DNA of 64,000 nt from the NCBI GenBank assembly GCA_037951165.1, contig JBBDHG010000187.1, forward strand, positions 2,425,501 to 2,489,500, in the 5' to 3' direction. The stretch is from Lophius americanus (taxonomy: Eukaryota > Chordata > Actinopteri > Lophiiformes > Lophiidae). Each line of letters starts with the position of its first letter. The stretch's first letter is position 1. Both the position numbers and the translations under genes were made by a program. This document shows positions 37,281 through 47,809 of the stretch, piece by piece. The notes under the pieces are model-generated. The model did no database searches. It saw nothing but the letters and a program-made list of their open reading frames with translations, and had not been told where the DNA came from.

Positions 37281-38772
37281 ATGCCTGCCTTCCGGCAAGT
37301 GGGAGAGAAGCAACTTCCTAACCCTGTACTGTGTATGGCATGGTCTCCCAAGAGGGATCTAATTGCTCTGGCCAACACAACTGGAGAGGTTGGCTGAAAA
37401 TGATTAGTTTGTCCTGAAATATGTTTTGGTATCTTTGAAGATTTGTGCCTTCATGGCTGATGTTTCTTTATAGTTGCTGCTACATCGATTGGCTAGTTTT
37501 CAGCGTGTTTGGAGCTTACCACCCAGTGAGTATACTGGGAAGGATATCACCGCACTTGCTTGGAGACCTGATGGAAAAAGTAAGCGTTGACAACTTTCTT
37601 AAAACTTTCTGTTTTCATGTACTTATTGATCGAACTACGAAGCTGTTATAATTTTCCACTTTCATTTCGCAGTATTGGCATTCAGCCTTGGAGACACCAA
37701 GCAGGTGGTCCTGTGTGGTGTTGAAAAAGCCGAAATCCTGCATGTGTTTCAACTGCAGAACCCTGTTACCTGCATGCATTGGATGGAAGTAATGGATGAA
37801 AGCAGGTATGTCTGAGGCTCAGGGATCAAACCAGTCCCACAAAGGAAATCTGATTTTCAATTTTAAAAACGTATTTTTTGTTCTTTTGTGTGTTTTCTTT
37901 TTGTGTGTGTGTGTGTTCTTTTTGTGTGTGTGTTTTTTTTTCTGTGTGTTTCAGTGCTCTAAGCGCCTTCTTCAACTCCGAGGATGAATCCAAACTTTTT
38001 CTCCCCAAATTACCAACACTCCCCAAGAGGTAACACCAAAATATACTGTACACCTCACAAAATACAAGACAAATATTCCTGGTTTGATTGAATAACATTT
38101 TTCTCAAACTTTTGCTTTTTACTTCAGTTATAGCACAACTTCAAAAATCTTCAGGTAAGGCGATACTTAATGCAGAAAATATTGGTCCAATGTCATTGTC
38201 TTCTCTATGTTTTGCTTATAATTGCAGCCATCTGTATTTATGTGTTTTACAGTGAAGACAAATCTGACGAGATTATGAATCTCTTGGGGGAAGTCAGGTA
38301 AATGAATAATATTTAGTATTTTCAATGGAGCATTATTTTTAAGTTTGACTGGTAATGTTCCCCATACTGTTTCCATACAGGCTGAACATACTTGTTCTTG
38401 GAGGAGATGCTGGTTTTGTGGTACTTTATGCCTATGGGATGTACAAAATTGCCACCCTAACAGGAGTAAGCGTTTTCCTTTAAGTTTGTTTCACAAGTGA
38501 AATAATCACATGGATTGTTTGTATTTAAAAACCTACAAAAAACTGATACAAGAAGAATACACTAATACATTTAGTTAATCACCATGTGGTTTGGTCTTTT
38601 GATGACACTCTGCAGGTATCAGGAACGTGTCGCAGCCTCAGTCTCTCCAGTGATGTCAAGTCTTTGTCTGTAATCACAGAAGTCAGGTCTGCTGAAAACA
38701 ATCCTGAGATCTGCTACATTCAGGTGAGATGGATGGCTTGGGTTACTAGTTCTGCCTTTTTTCTTCATGTTG

Positions 38773-38841
<69 letters not shown>

Positions 38842-41800
38842 TAGTCTGTACATACAGGTAACTGAAACATGACTAATTCAGAGAGGCATTATAAAGTTAT
38901 TTTACCTTTGTCCTTCAGCTGGACACAAGGTTATTGTCAGACTGTCTGCCTGAGGTGACCAGGATGGCACGCAAGTTCACCCATATCTCAACTCTGCTGC
39001 AATACCTGCACCTTTCCCTCACATGCATGTGTGAAGCCTGGGAGGACATCCTTATGCAGATGGATCTTCGACTCACTAAGTTTGTCCAGGTCAGTAGTTG
39101 TGGTTTGTTGTCTAAATTAACTAAAGAAAAGAGAGAACATCAAAAGTCTTTTGTATTCCCCCCTCTTTAGGAAAAGAACACAAGCACTCAAGTTCAAGAT
39201 GAGTTTCTGGAGCTTTTGTTGTGGGGACAATCAAGGTGAGATAAAATGGCTTTTCTTTAACTGTTGTTTGATCATTATCAAAGTGAAAGATTTGCATTGT
39301 CTGGTAGATCTACTCTCTAATTTTCTTACCATTGCATTCATGTAGCCCGGAGCTACAGGCTCTTCTCATGAACCAGCTAACTGTCAAGGTGAGAATGAAA
39401 GGTCTTGTACAAACTCCTCTTATTGCTAAAGCTCTAATGTACACAGTTCAGTTAATATTATCTGTAACTAAAAAATACTGCTTGTTTCTTGTCTGTTTAT
39501 TCTATTTTTGTCTCAGGGCCTGAAGAAGCTCGGCCAGTCCATTGAATCCTCTTACTCCAGTATCCAGAAGCTGGTGATCAGCCACCTGCAGAGGTATTTT
39601 CAGCCTTTAACATAAACTCAAAACTGATGTTGGATCTCATAGTAAAAACGTTTTCTTCTCCTTTCTCCGGCTCCAGCGGCTCTGAGGCTCTGCTGTACCA
39701 CCTCAGTGAGGTGAAAGGCATGTCCCTGTGGAAGCAGAAGTTTGAGCCTCTCGGTCTGGATTCAGCAGCTATTGAAGGTAACTGACTACCTTCAAGGTAA
39801 AAATGAACTCTTCATCTACAACATCCACATCTTTTTTTTTTCCCAGGTGCTATCACGGCTGTGGGTTCATTCTCTCTAAAAGCCAATGAACTGCTGCAGT
39901 GAGTTAAATATTAATTAACTTCTTGTACTACAAACAATTCTCGCGTTAATTTTTTTGACATTGTCTATCAGCAGCACTTTTTCATACGCATTAACCTGCA
40001 TAGAATACATTCTTTTATTTTGTCCTTTAGGGTGATTGACAAAAGTATGAAAAACTTCAAAGCCTTTTTTCGGTGGTTGTATGTAGGTAAGAATAAAATT
40101 ACAATTAAATGTATGTAATTTGACGGGCGGTAGTTTACAGTATCCCGAAAATAAGGTTTTAATGAGAATTTCACCCCACAGCTATGCTAAGAATGTGTGA
40201 CGAGCATGTTCCCCCAGAACTCAACAAGGTGAGTTATCAAACGCACAGAGAGAAAGATTAAGTAGTGACATTTTAAACTGTCTATAAATAATATCTTTTT
40301 TCCAGGGAAACTGCATTTTTAATGTGAGCCTTAATTGTAGCCACCTTGTTTGCAGCATATTTGGCAAGCAGTACGTACTGCAGGATCCTGAGCGTGTCCT
40401 GAAAAGTCTTTAAATGTAATGATCTAAAGTTTAGGTCTTACAAATAAATAATTTGAATCACTATTTATGGGGTGTTAGATTTGTATATTTGGATCATAAT
40501 TATGTTAGCATTCATTTAATTGCCACAATGATGATACACATACACATTTTTTACACACGTGAACAAATACACAACTAATGGGACATTTAAAAGAATACAT
40601 ATTCATTATATTTTTTGAAAATGTCCATGTTTAGCTGATTTTTATGGTCACTCTGAGGTCGGTCATCTTCTCCATAGCATACATGCAAAACGATATACAC
40701 TATTCTCGAGGCACCAAAAACATGGAGTGTATGGTACTGATGCATTTGTTGTACAATTTTGGGCTCTTTTTTAAGTGTCTTTGAAATTCTAATTATAATA
40801 GTTCATAATTTATGAATGTCTTGTTAACCCTTTAGATGACTCAGAAGGACATTGCATTTGTGGCTGACTTCCTGTCTGAGCATTTCAGTGAGGTGAGATT
40901 AGCATGATGGCCCTGTTATGATAGTCCATCGCTCTGGTTCAGTGTGCTAACCGTTGTTTGCAAACTGTTTTGACAGAATGAGGAGCTCTTTGACCGTAAA
41001 GGGAAGTACTTCAACGTGGAAAGAGTTGGTCAGGTTAGTGGTTTTGTGCCAGTTAGCTTTAAGTGTTAAAATTAAGCTGCCATCTTAACAACAGTCTTGT
41101 TTGTGTTTTTTATGGACAACTGCAGTACCTGAAGGATGAGGACGACGACCTTGTCTCTCCACCAAACACAAAAGGAAACCAGTGGCTGAAGTTTTTAAAG
41201 GAGAGCGCCTATCTGAAGGGTGAACTATGAGCTTCACTTTAGTAATACAGAAAACGTGGATTGATGATTCGTATTTTTTGTATCAATTTTCTAACTTTGG
41301 AAGGAGATTAAATATCTTGTTGGGTGTGAAACTAGTGTCTCTGTATATTTTAAGTAAGACTGCATTAACTAACAGATGAATGTTTGACTGGTTTATCTAG
41401 AGAGCCCTTTGCTGTTTCCTTCATATCCCCAAAAGTCTTTGCACTTTGTCAAGAGGATGATGGAAAATGTGATTGAGGAGTGTCTACAGAAACCTGCTGT
41501 GAGTTTTGTGTGCTTTTCTATTTCCCTCTGTTTTTCCTCAGCATGATTTAAGGTCAAATCTTCCTCACACACAACAGCTTGAATTTAGCCACAAAAGGAA
41601 TTGAATGTGTTTGTCAGGTCAGAGGTGACCATTATTACTAACATTTCTTTACATTTAGTTTATAAAAATGTTTTTGATCTAGAATATCACGAATAAATTT
41701 CTCGTGTAGTTAAAGAAAGCTATTCTGACTTTGTTTTTAAAAATCTCTCCGTCCTCCACAAGTTTTAAACTCACCATTATATAATACCACACTTATCAGC

Positions 41801-44019
41801 CATAACACTAAAGCCACTTCATTAATATTGTGTAGGTCCAGTTTTTGCTGTCATAATTGGTATGTGATCAGAACCGGTAATAACTTTTTCAGAAAACAAC
41901 ATGGGCTGGCCTGCACTCCCTATGCGCATCAAGAATCCTTGCATCAATTAGTCTTGGCACTGATGATCCTGTTGCCGGTTCACTTAAGTGGATTCTAACC
42001 ACTGCAGTGGTGAAATCCCAACAAGACCTGCGGTTTTGGAGACGTCCTGACCTATCATAATTTATCAGATACTTGTGCTTGCAAAAAAAGTTTCTACTTC
42101 CAACACATCAGCTAGGACCAAATATACACTTGCGGCCCATTTTATACCAACCACTGATGGGTGCCATGGCAACGAGATAATCACTGTAACTCTGTCTTCC
42201 CTTGTCAGTAGTCATAATGCTATGGCTGTTAGGAGTGTAGTTCGAAGATAAACTTGAATACAGGGACCCCTTTCCTGTGTGTGTAAATCAAAATGCACTC
42301 TGCAACATTGTTCAACTACTGTTTCCGTAATACAACATTTTTGCCTGAACTAGAATTTTTTTTTAAATTTCCTATTTTGAAAAGTATTAGATGACTGAGG
42401 CTCTCAGTCATCGACTTTAAAACAAAAACCTATTCTTTCAGTGTCCATTTGTCTCATTTCTTTCTCTCTTTGTGTGCAGGAAGTGATTGGGAAGTCTGTA
42501 AAACAGGCCATCTGTTTGCCCCTGTACTCTGTGCCAGACAGGTAGGATTTCACGTCTGGAAAAGTATGTTTTAAAGTATTACTAAGGGAATGTACTTGAA
42601 GTTGGATTAATTCCTCATGTCCCTTGTCTTTTCAGTTCTGAAAACACTCCACGGCTGTTTGAACTTCCATCATTGTGCGCAAGTTTAAAACACTATGATC
42701 ATCTGCCAAGCAGGATAGGGGGTTTGTAGTGATGGTTTTTCTTTGATGTCCTACAGGTGGAATGACAAGAAAGCCAAAATGCACTATGTTTTGTTCTGCA
42801 TGCCAGAGATATCACCCAGCAAGCTTTACCTCTTACGCAAAGGAACAGACCCAAACAGGTACATCGGTGTGCTTGGGCCGTTTATTTGTGTGTTTAATCT
42901 TTCATTCTAATCATTTGTTTTTCGTTCGAACAGGCACATCCCCAACAGCGTCATGTCCATCAACCTCAACCACCATCTTCACAATGCAGATGACGATAAT
43001 GCTGCAGCTCAGTCAGTGCCCGTCAAGTCATTTAATCTTGTTTACCAAACATATAGTCAAAGTTATTCTTCTACTAAGGAACAGGTATCTACCACGAAGT
43101 GACACAATCTTCTCTTTCAGGTCTAATTATGTGTACACCTGCCTGGATGCTCGTTTCTATGACGATGAAATGCTAACTGTAGTCTTGCAAGGATCCGAAG
43201 AAGAGAACAGAAAGCGTGTCTTGGCTCAGCTTCCTCTTGCTTCAACCCTAGGCTGTGAGACTGAATTCCGCTGGGAATCTGACCTGAGGTGTGTGTTATT
43301 AGAGAATACTTTCTTTCCTGGCAATAATTCTCACGGGTCTGAATGAACAGTTTCTCACTCAGAACAAAGAAACTAATTGTTAGAACTGAGAGAGGGTAAT
43401 GCTGCGGAGTGTCATACAACTGCTTAATTTTGGCTAGTTTGGAAAATGATATACATTTCACTCTTGTGGTCAGGTTGGACCAGCAGAGCAGCGCCATCCC
43501 ATGCCATGAACTGATGTTGGGGAATCAGTGGCGTGAACTGGAAAGCATGAAGGCTCAGTTTGTTGCTGTCAATGGAATCCGAAAAGTTGCCTGTGTGGTA
43601 TGCTGAATTTATTTCTAAGACCCATTTAGTGTATGGTTCAGAATATTATCAACCAATGAACTGCAGGCCTTCTGTCAGTCTGTTTGGGAGAAATAAGGTC
43701 CATTTTTGATGTTCTCCAATTCCACTGTTGATGATTGAAGTAGATTTTTTCCTAACATGACCATCTTCCTTCCTGGCAGGTAAGTGCCAATCTGAGGCAC
43801 ATTCGAGTTTTTGAGATGGATGTAGAAGATGAGGATGACGAAGGAGCGGAGTCACAGAACACCAGCGCTGACCAGGCTCGGCTGGACACTTCCATGACAA
43901 GTCAGGGGCAAGGGGACGAAAGCGTGGAGGCTGAGGATGAAGCTGGGGAGCAAAGAGGAGGAGCAGTGTTTCAGAAAACTGAGCCCTGGAACTCTCTTAA
44001 GACTGAGACACAGAAATAA
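37281..44019 (+). CDS. anapc4: Anaphase-promoting complex subunit 4, complete, 27 coding exons
   Basis: Scaffold subunit of the APC/C ubiquitin ligase that degrades securin and cyclins; it carries an N-terminal WD40-like propeller and a long helical Apc4 domain. Exons: 37281-37388, 37474-37579, 37673-37805, 37955-38029, 38128-38154, 38253-38297, 38381-38465, 38616-38723, 38919-39089, 39171-39235, 39346-39388, 39517-39593, 39677-39777, 39847-39898, 40031-40086, 40182-40228, 40836-40892, 40977-41033, 41126-41219, 41401-41498, 42480-42541, 42636-42674, 42757-42858, 42934-43011, 43121-43288, 43474-43597, 43780-44019. They total 2418 nt (805 aa; human 808). Landmarks: WSPKRDLIALANT, ALAWRPDGK, CMHWMEV, PEVTRMARKFTHIS, LKKLGQSIESSYSSIQKL, YFNVERVGQYLKDEDDDLV, IRVFEMD. 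The tail is acidic. Two donors are weak (after 37388 and 42674). Confidence 0.96.
37893..37945. repeat. Interrupted (TG)n / T-rich tract before an anapc4 exon
   Basis: TG runs mixed with T tracts occupy the polypyrimidine region just upstream of the acceptor at 37954. UG-rich intron ends can bind CELF or TDP-43-type proteins; no role is shown here. Confidence 0.85.
38774..38838. repeat. (TA)n microsatellite in anapc4 intron
   Basis: About 30 uninterrupted TA units between the exons ending at 38723 and starting at 38919, only about 80 bp upstream of the next acceptor. Likely length-polymorphic. Confidence 0.97.
40229..40835 (+). other. anapc4: anapc4 intron between the exons ending 40228 and starting 40836
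   Basis: 607 bp, AT-rich. An exon-like ttttccag acceptor near 40305 has no matching ANAPC4 peptide and was not used. Nothing else was recognised. Confidence 0.6.
41789..42239 (-). mobile_element. Internally deleted Tc1/mariner-like element in an anapc4 intron
   Basis: The terminal inverted repeats carry the motif TATCAGCCATAACAC at the left and its complement near 42220 (ATGCTATGGCTGTT). The interior matches the complement of a fish Tc1-like transposase gene: start region (cttgcaaaaaaagtttcta), a helix-turn-helix part around gcggttttggagacgtcctg, and a jump to a later region. Most of the catalytic part is missing, so it is inactive. Same family as 57071-57354 and 62010-62153. Confidence 0.75.
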
Positions 44020-44164
44020 TCTTCTTAATCCTTGCATTCAACGCTTCATGCTTTGCGTGCTGCTTTTTTATACCATTCTGAGTAATATTTCCGTTCACAG
44101 ATAAAACTGTTTTGTGTTCATATTTGTGAGTCTTTTTTTTAAATAATTGGGGAGTAATTGATCG

Positions 44165-44420
44165 TTTTGATATGGCGTGGTGGCACTGTACTTATTGCTG
44201 TTCCTGTGCAGCATCAAGGGTCTGTGTGGAGGTTGATTGCCCTCTGGGTCCTCCAGCTTCCTCCCACAGTCTAAAAACACAATTTAATGGGTGATTGTGA
44301 ATGTGAGCACGTCTCTGACGGCACTGTGAAGAACTAGTGACCCGTACAGTGTGTAGTCCGCCTCTCGCTTTGATAGTCCACAAGGATCGGCTCCAGTATG
44401 CCACGACCTTTAACGGATAA
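44165..44420 (+). repeat. Teleost interspersed repeat (CTTCCTCCCACAGTC core), degraded
   Basis: The order of phrases matches a very common fish repeat: ggtggcactgt at the start, then a tRNA-like stretch, ctccagcttcctcccacagt, gtgattgtgaatgtgagc, and finally ggatcggctccagtatgcca. Other copies in the window: 32765-32880 (+), 34728-35128 (-), 57922-58078 (-). Class not assigned. Confidence 0.65.
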
Positions 44421-45616
44421 GTGACTATAGAAATTGGAATTCACTTAATATTTTTTTTAATAGACTAGCACTATAGTCCGGTTGGTCATTAAAGAATAAA
44501 AAATACATTGATAAACAGTCAGGTTCATTCATAAATAATGACTCTGTAAAATGTAATAATATCTTCTGCATGCCCAACCTTTCTACTAAGTTTAAACTCA
44601 GTCTGTATCTTTGCAACGCCATATCTTACATTCTAAAAAAGGGAAAAAATCCTTGATCAAACAACCCTCGCCAAGTGCCAAGTGTCATATCAAGTATTTT
44701 ATTGCAATCCTACCAGCTGTCAAACCAGTCATTTTTGAGGTAATAATGGGTTACTAGAACACACTCATGGGATGACCTATCTTTGCTGGAAAAGACAAAT
44801 TAAAATAAATATTTTTTTATTTTTTTACTACGCTAAAGTATTTTGGAGATATAAAATCAAGTTGATGTTGGCTTGAATTAGAATAACAAGTTATTCGTTT
44901 AGTTGCATACTGAACTAAAAATGATTTGTAAAAAAACAGCATAGATATCTGTATTTTCAACAGTAGTTGAGTGTCTCTTGAGTCACCATGACGATTCAGA
45001 TGCATCATCTTATATCAGTGAAGCACAATATTCTGGTTTGAATTATCATGGTAGAGATATTGTAGTGTGCAGCAGATTGGGATGGACTCGCCATATGAAG
45101 AACAGCAAAGTTGACAAACTTACAGCAAAACCCTCTATACAACCTAAAAACTCGAGTATCTTTATATGCATACGTTCTATCTGAATGACACCAGGATCAT
45201 TGTCTCAAGTCAATACCAAGAAATACGATTAAACTAATCCTATACATCTACAAACTCTTTCACTTTGGAAAAACACTTTCCAATTTTTCCCCTCAAGTGA
45301 ATGCAATATACTCCTTAATTTGTCTTTGTATCTCAGTTTACTGGTTTCCTGAACCTGCTCATTGTTATGGAAGAGTAACTTACTTTCTATTTTTTAATTC
45401 TCAATTCATGTCAAAATGCAAAGCTCCTATACCGATATAAAGTTCAGAATTCTGACTGTAAGCGCAAAGTTTTTCTCCAAGGTCAGAATTGTTTTTTTAC
45501 TTTTCACAAATTTTAAACCTTATAATTCATTTTTATTCAGCCAAGTACCCCTGATCCCGGGCCGGCCCTAGACCAACTTGGTGCCCTAAGTCAACCCAGC
45601 CTATCCCTATAGCTAT

Positions 45617-46355
45617 ATGAACACTCAGTATAAAAAAAGCAGTATTAAATTTGTAAAAACGTATTTAAATTTGTACAATACTGAAACGTGTATGTCTAAC
45701 ATTTTTAGATGTAAAAAGCTGGTTCACGCGTTTGTCTCCTCCACACTGGATTACTGTAACGCACTTCTCATCGGGATCCCTGATAAAAGTCTTCAAAGAC
45801 TTCAGTATGTTCAAAACAGTGCTGCTAAGATCCTGATGAGAGTTCGTAAACACGAACACATCACCCCCGTTCTTCATTCCCTTCATTGGCTTCCCATCTC
45901 CACCAGGATTGATTATAAGATCTCTCTCCTCACTCACCAGTGCATCCATGGTAACGCACCCCCCTACCTAAAAGAACTACTCACCCCACTGACCTCAACA
46001 CCATCCCTCCGTTCTACCCACTCATACCGCCTCCTCCTTCCCCGGACTAAGCTCAGCACCATGGGTGATCGGGCCTTCTGTTCTGCTACCCCTCGTCTTA
46101 GGAATGCCCTCCCTGACCATCTGAGGGCTCCACAGACGACTGACACATTTAAAAAAGGACTTAAAACTTTCCTTTTCATCAGAACCTATAACTTTTGATT
46201 ATCATTGCTGCTTTTTAGTCATGTTTTTATATAGTTATTATTATATTTCTTATTGAGCTTCATCTGCTTTTACTGTGTAGCACTTTGAGATTTGATCCAA
46301 ATGAAAAGTGCGTTATAAATGAAATGTATTATTATTATTATTATTTATTATTTAT
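45617..46355 (+). mobile_element. 5'-truncated L2-clade LINE, reverse transcriptase C-terminus plus 3' end
   Basis: An open frame of about 193 codons ending at 46198 shows the C-terminal signature of fish L2/CR1 reverse transcriptases: LDYCNALLIGIP, LQYVQNSAAKIL, HITPVLHSLHWLPIS, GDRAFCSATPRLRNALPDHLR. Its 3' end holds tgtagcactttgaga, gcgttataaatgaaatgta and a (TTA)n tail, as in L2. The catalytic core is absent. The frame is largely intact, so the insertion is fairly young. Confidence 0.88.
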
Positions 46356-46939
46356 TTCTCATAAATTGCTATAAATAATGTCATTAGTCTTACAATAATT
46401 AATTTGATATCTTATCATTAATAATAATGATAATAAAAGTAATTTTTGCTGTACCACTCTCCACCATGCAGTGGATCGGTTTACCGTTGAGTGAAGTGGC
46501 TGCTATTAGATGTGAATCAACAACAGGTCTATCAGTAAATATCATACTTAAATGAAGTGATTCCAGCTTTTTTCATGAAAAACACTGTTTCCTGGACATA
46601 ACTCAAAAACTAGATAATGGTTTATTTTCATTCAATTTTATGACTACATAGACATTAGTGTGAGGGAAAATTGGATTGATTTTGGGAAAGTTTGGGTGTA
46701 TATTTCTGACACTAGGGGGAGATTTACCTCCCAAAGTTTTAGGGCCACAATTTCTCAGCCATTGATCCAGTTTAATCCAAATGTGGTGTCTATGAATGGA
46801 CTTAATCACATATATCGCCTAAATATCCTTTTTTACCCATATGTAATATTCCATAGTTTAATCACCTTAAGGATCTTTTTTTACTACAGTACTTGACATT
46901 TAATTTGAGGAGTTCCATCAGGGGGAATGCTTGTACAAA

Positions 46940-47354
46940 AAGGGAACTGGGGGCATTTCTTGGAAATGCCCTTGCTGTCGTGGACTGTCGTGGACGACAG
47001 CATGGGTCAAATTCTTCTTCAGTGTACAGAAGTCATAATCATAACATTTCGTTTTCTGGGCACGTGCAAAAAGGTGTTGGTTACGTGCTCGCTCCCGACA
47101 CTGGACGTAGTGACGTAAGTCATCTACCGCCTGTTGGTCTCGCAGTTGGTGACGAGTATTATGAAAATGGCCTCGACCCTGCCCGTGAGTACGGCGAACC
47201 GGAGAAGATGACGGTATTGAGCTATTTAAGTTGGTCGAACACAGGACTGTCTTCTTTGAACACGTGAGTAAGCGTAAAGTAAGCGTAAAAGGGAAAGCTG
47301 TCGGTGGAGAAACGGCAAGAACACCACGTACGTCGGTACGGCTGAGGAGCCACT
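46940..47354 (+). promoter_or_regulatory. slain2: slain2 upstream/promoter region
   Basis: Seen: a STAT-type TTCTTGGAA inside a perfect hairpin (46951-46971), a second hairpin (46973-47002), E-boxes CACGTG at 47061-47066 and 47261-47266, a CRE-like TGACGTAA at 47111-47118, and a perfect 11-bp tandem duplication AGTAAGCGTAA (47267-47288). No TATA box. Sites are recognised by consensus only; the transcription start is unknown. Confidence 0.45.
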
Positions 47355-47809
47355 ATGGAGGATATCAACTCAAATATCAACGCGGATTTGGAAGTGCGGA
47401 AGCTCCAGGACTTGGTAAAGAAGCTTGAACAGCAAAATGAGCAGCTCCGGAGTCGATCTACGATGCTGTCAGGAAACCACAGACCTCTCAGCGATGGATA
47501 CGACTCGTCTTCGCTGTCAGCCGGTCTGGCCGGCTTCCCTGGGGTGGGGTTGGTTGGGACGGGTCGCTACAGCGGGCTGCTGGAGAACAGCCGCTGCCTG
47601 AGCCCCAGATTGTCTTATGACGGCATCAGCTTTAAAAGGGCGTATGAATATGAAGGGGCTTCAGCCAGTCCCCCAGTGTCCAGTATGAACCCTCTGTATG
47701 CAGACACATCTGGAGGATTTATCGATGAAGGGGAAAAATCGATCCTAGACGAGGTTGAGATCTTAGACCTCGAAGACATGGACTGTCTACACGAAGACGA
47801 GGACAGCTG
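47355..47809 (+). CDS. slain2: slain2 exon 1
   Basis: Begins MEDINSNINADLEVRKLQDL, nearly the human SLAIN2 start MEDVNSNVNADQEV, and ends EDEDSW with the Trp codon split TG|G. The donor is gtgagt. Between the coiled coil and the acidic end it is Gly/Ser-rich and diverged, with a SLAIN1-like LDEVEILDLEDMD helix. Without splicing, the frame would stop at once (TGA). Confidence 0.93.

Larger units (their letters stand above)
44020..47354. other. Intergenic spacer between anapc4 and slain2
   Basis: Contains the anapc4 3' region, a degraded teleost repeat (about 44165-44420), a truncated L2 LINE (45617-46355), unassigned AT-rich sequence, and from about 46940 the slain2 upstream region. No canonical AATAAA lies close behind the anapc4 stop; the nearest A-rich variant is agataaaact near 44100. 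Confidence 0.7.

Noticed and set aside
40305..40420. Additional anapc4 exon after ttttccag at 40304
   Set aside because: The ANAPC4 protein runs continuously from the exon ending 40228 (ELNK) to the one starting 40836 (MTQKD); the extra piece adds no conserved residues and is not needed.
46893..47267. 124-codon ORF directly upstream of slain2
   Set aside because: Overlaps the promoter-like region and hairpins, resembles no protein, and is not in frame with slain2.
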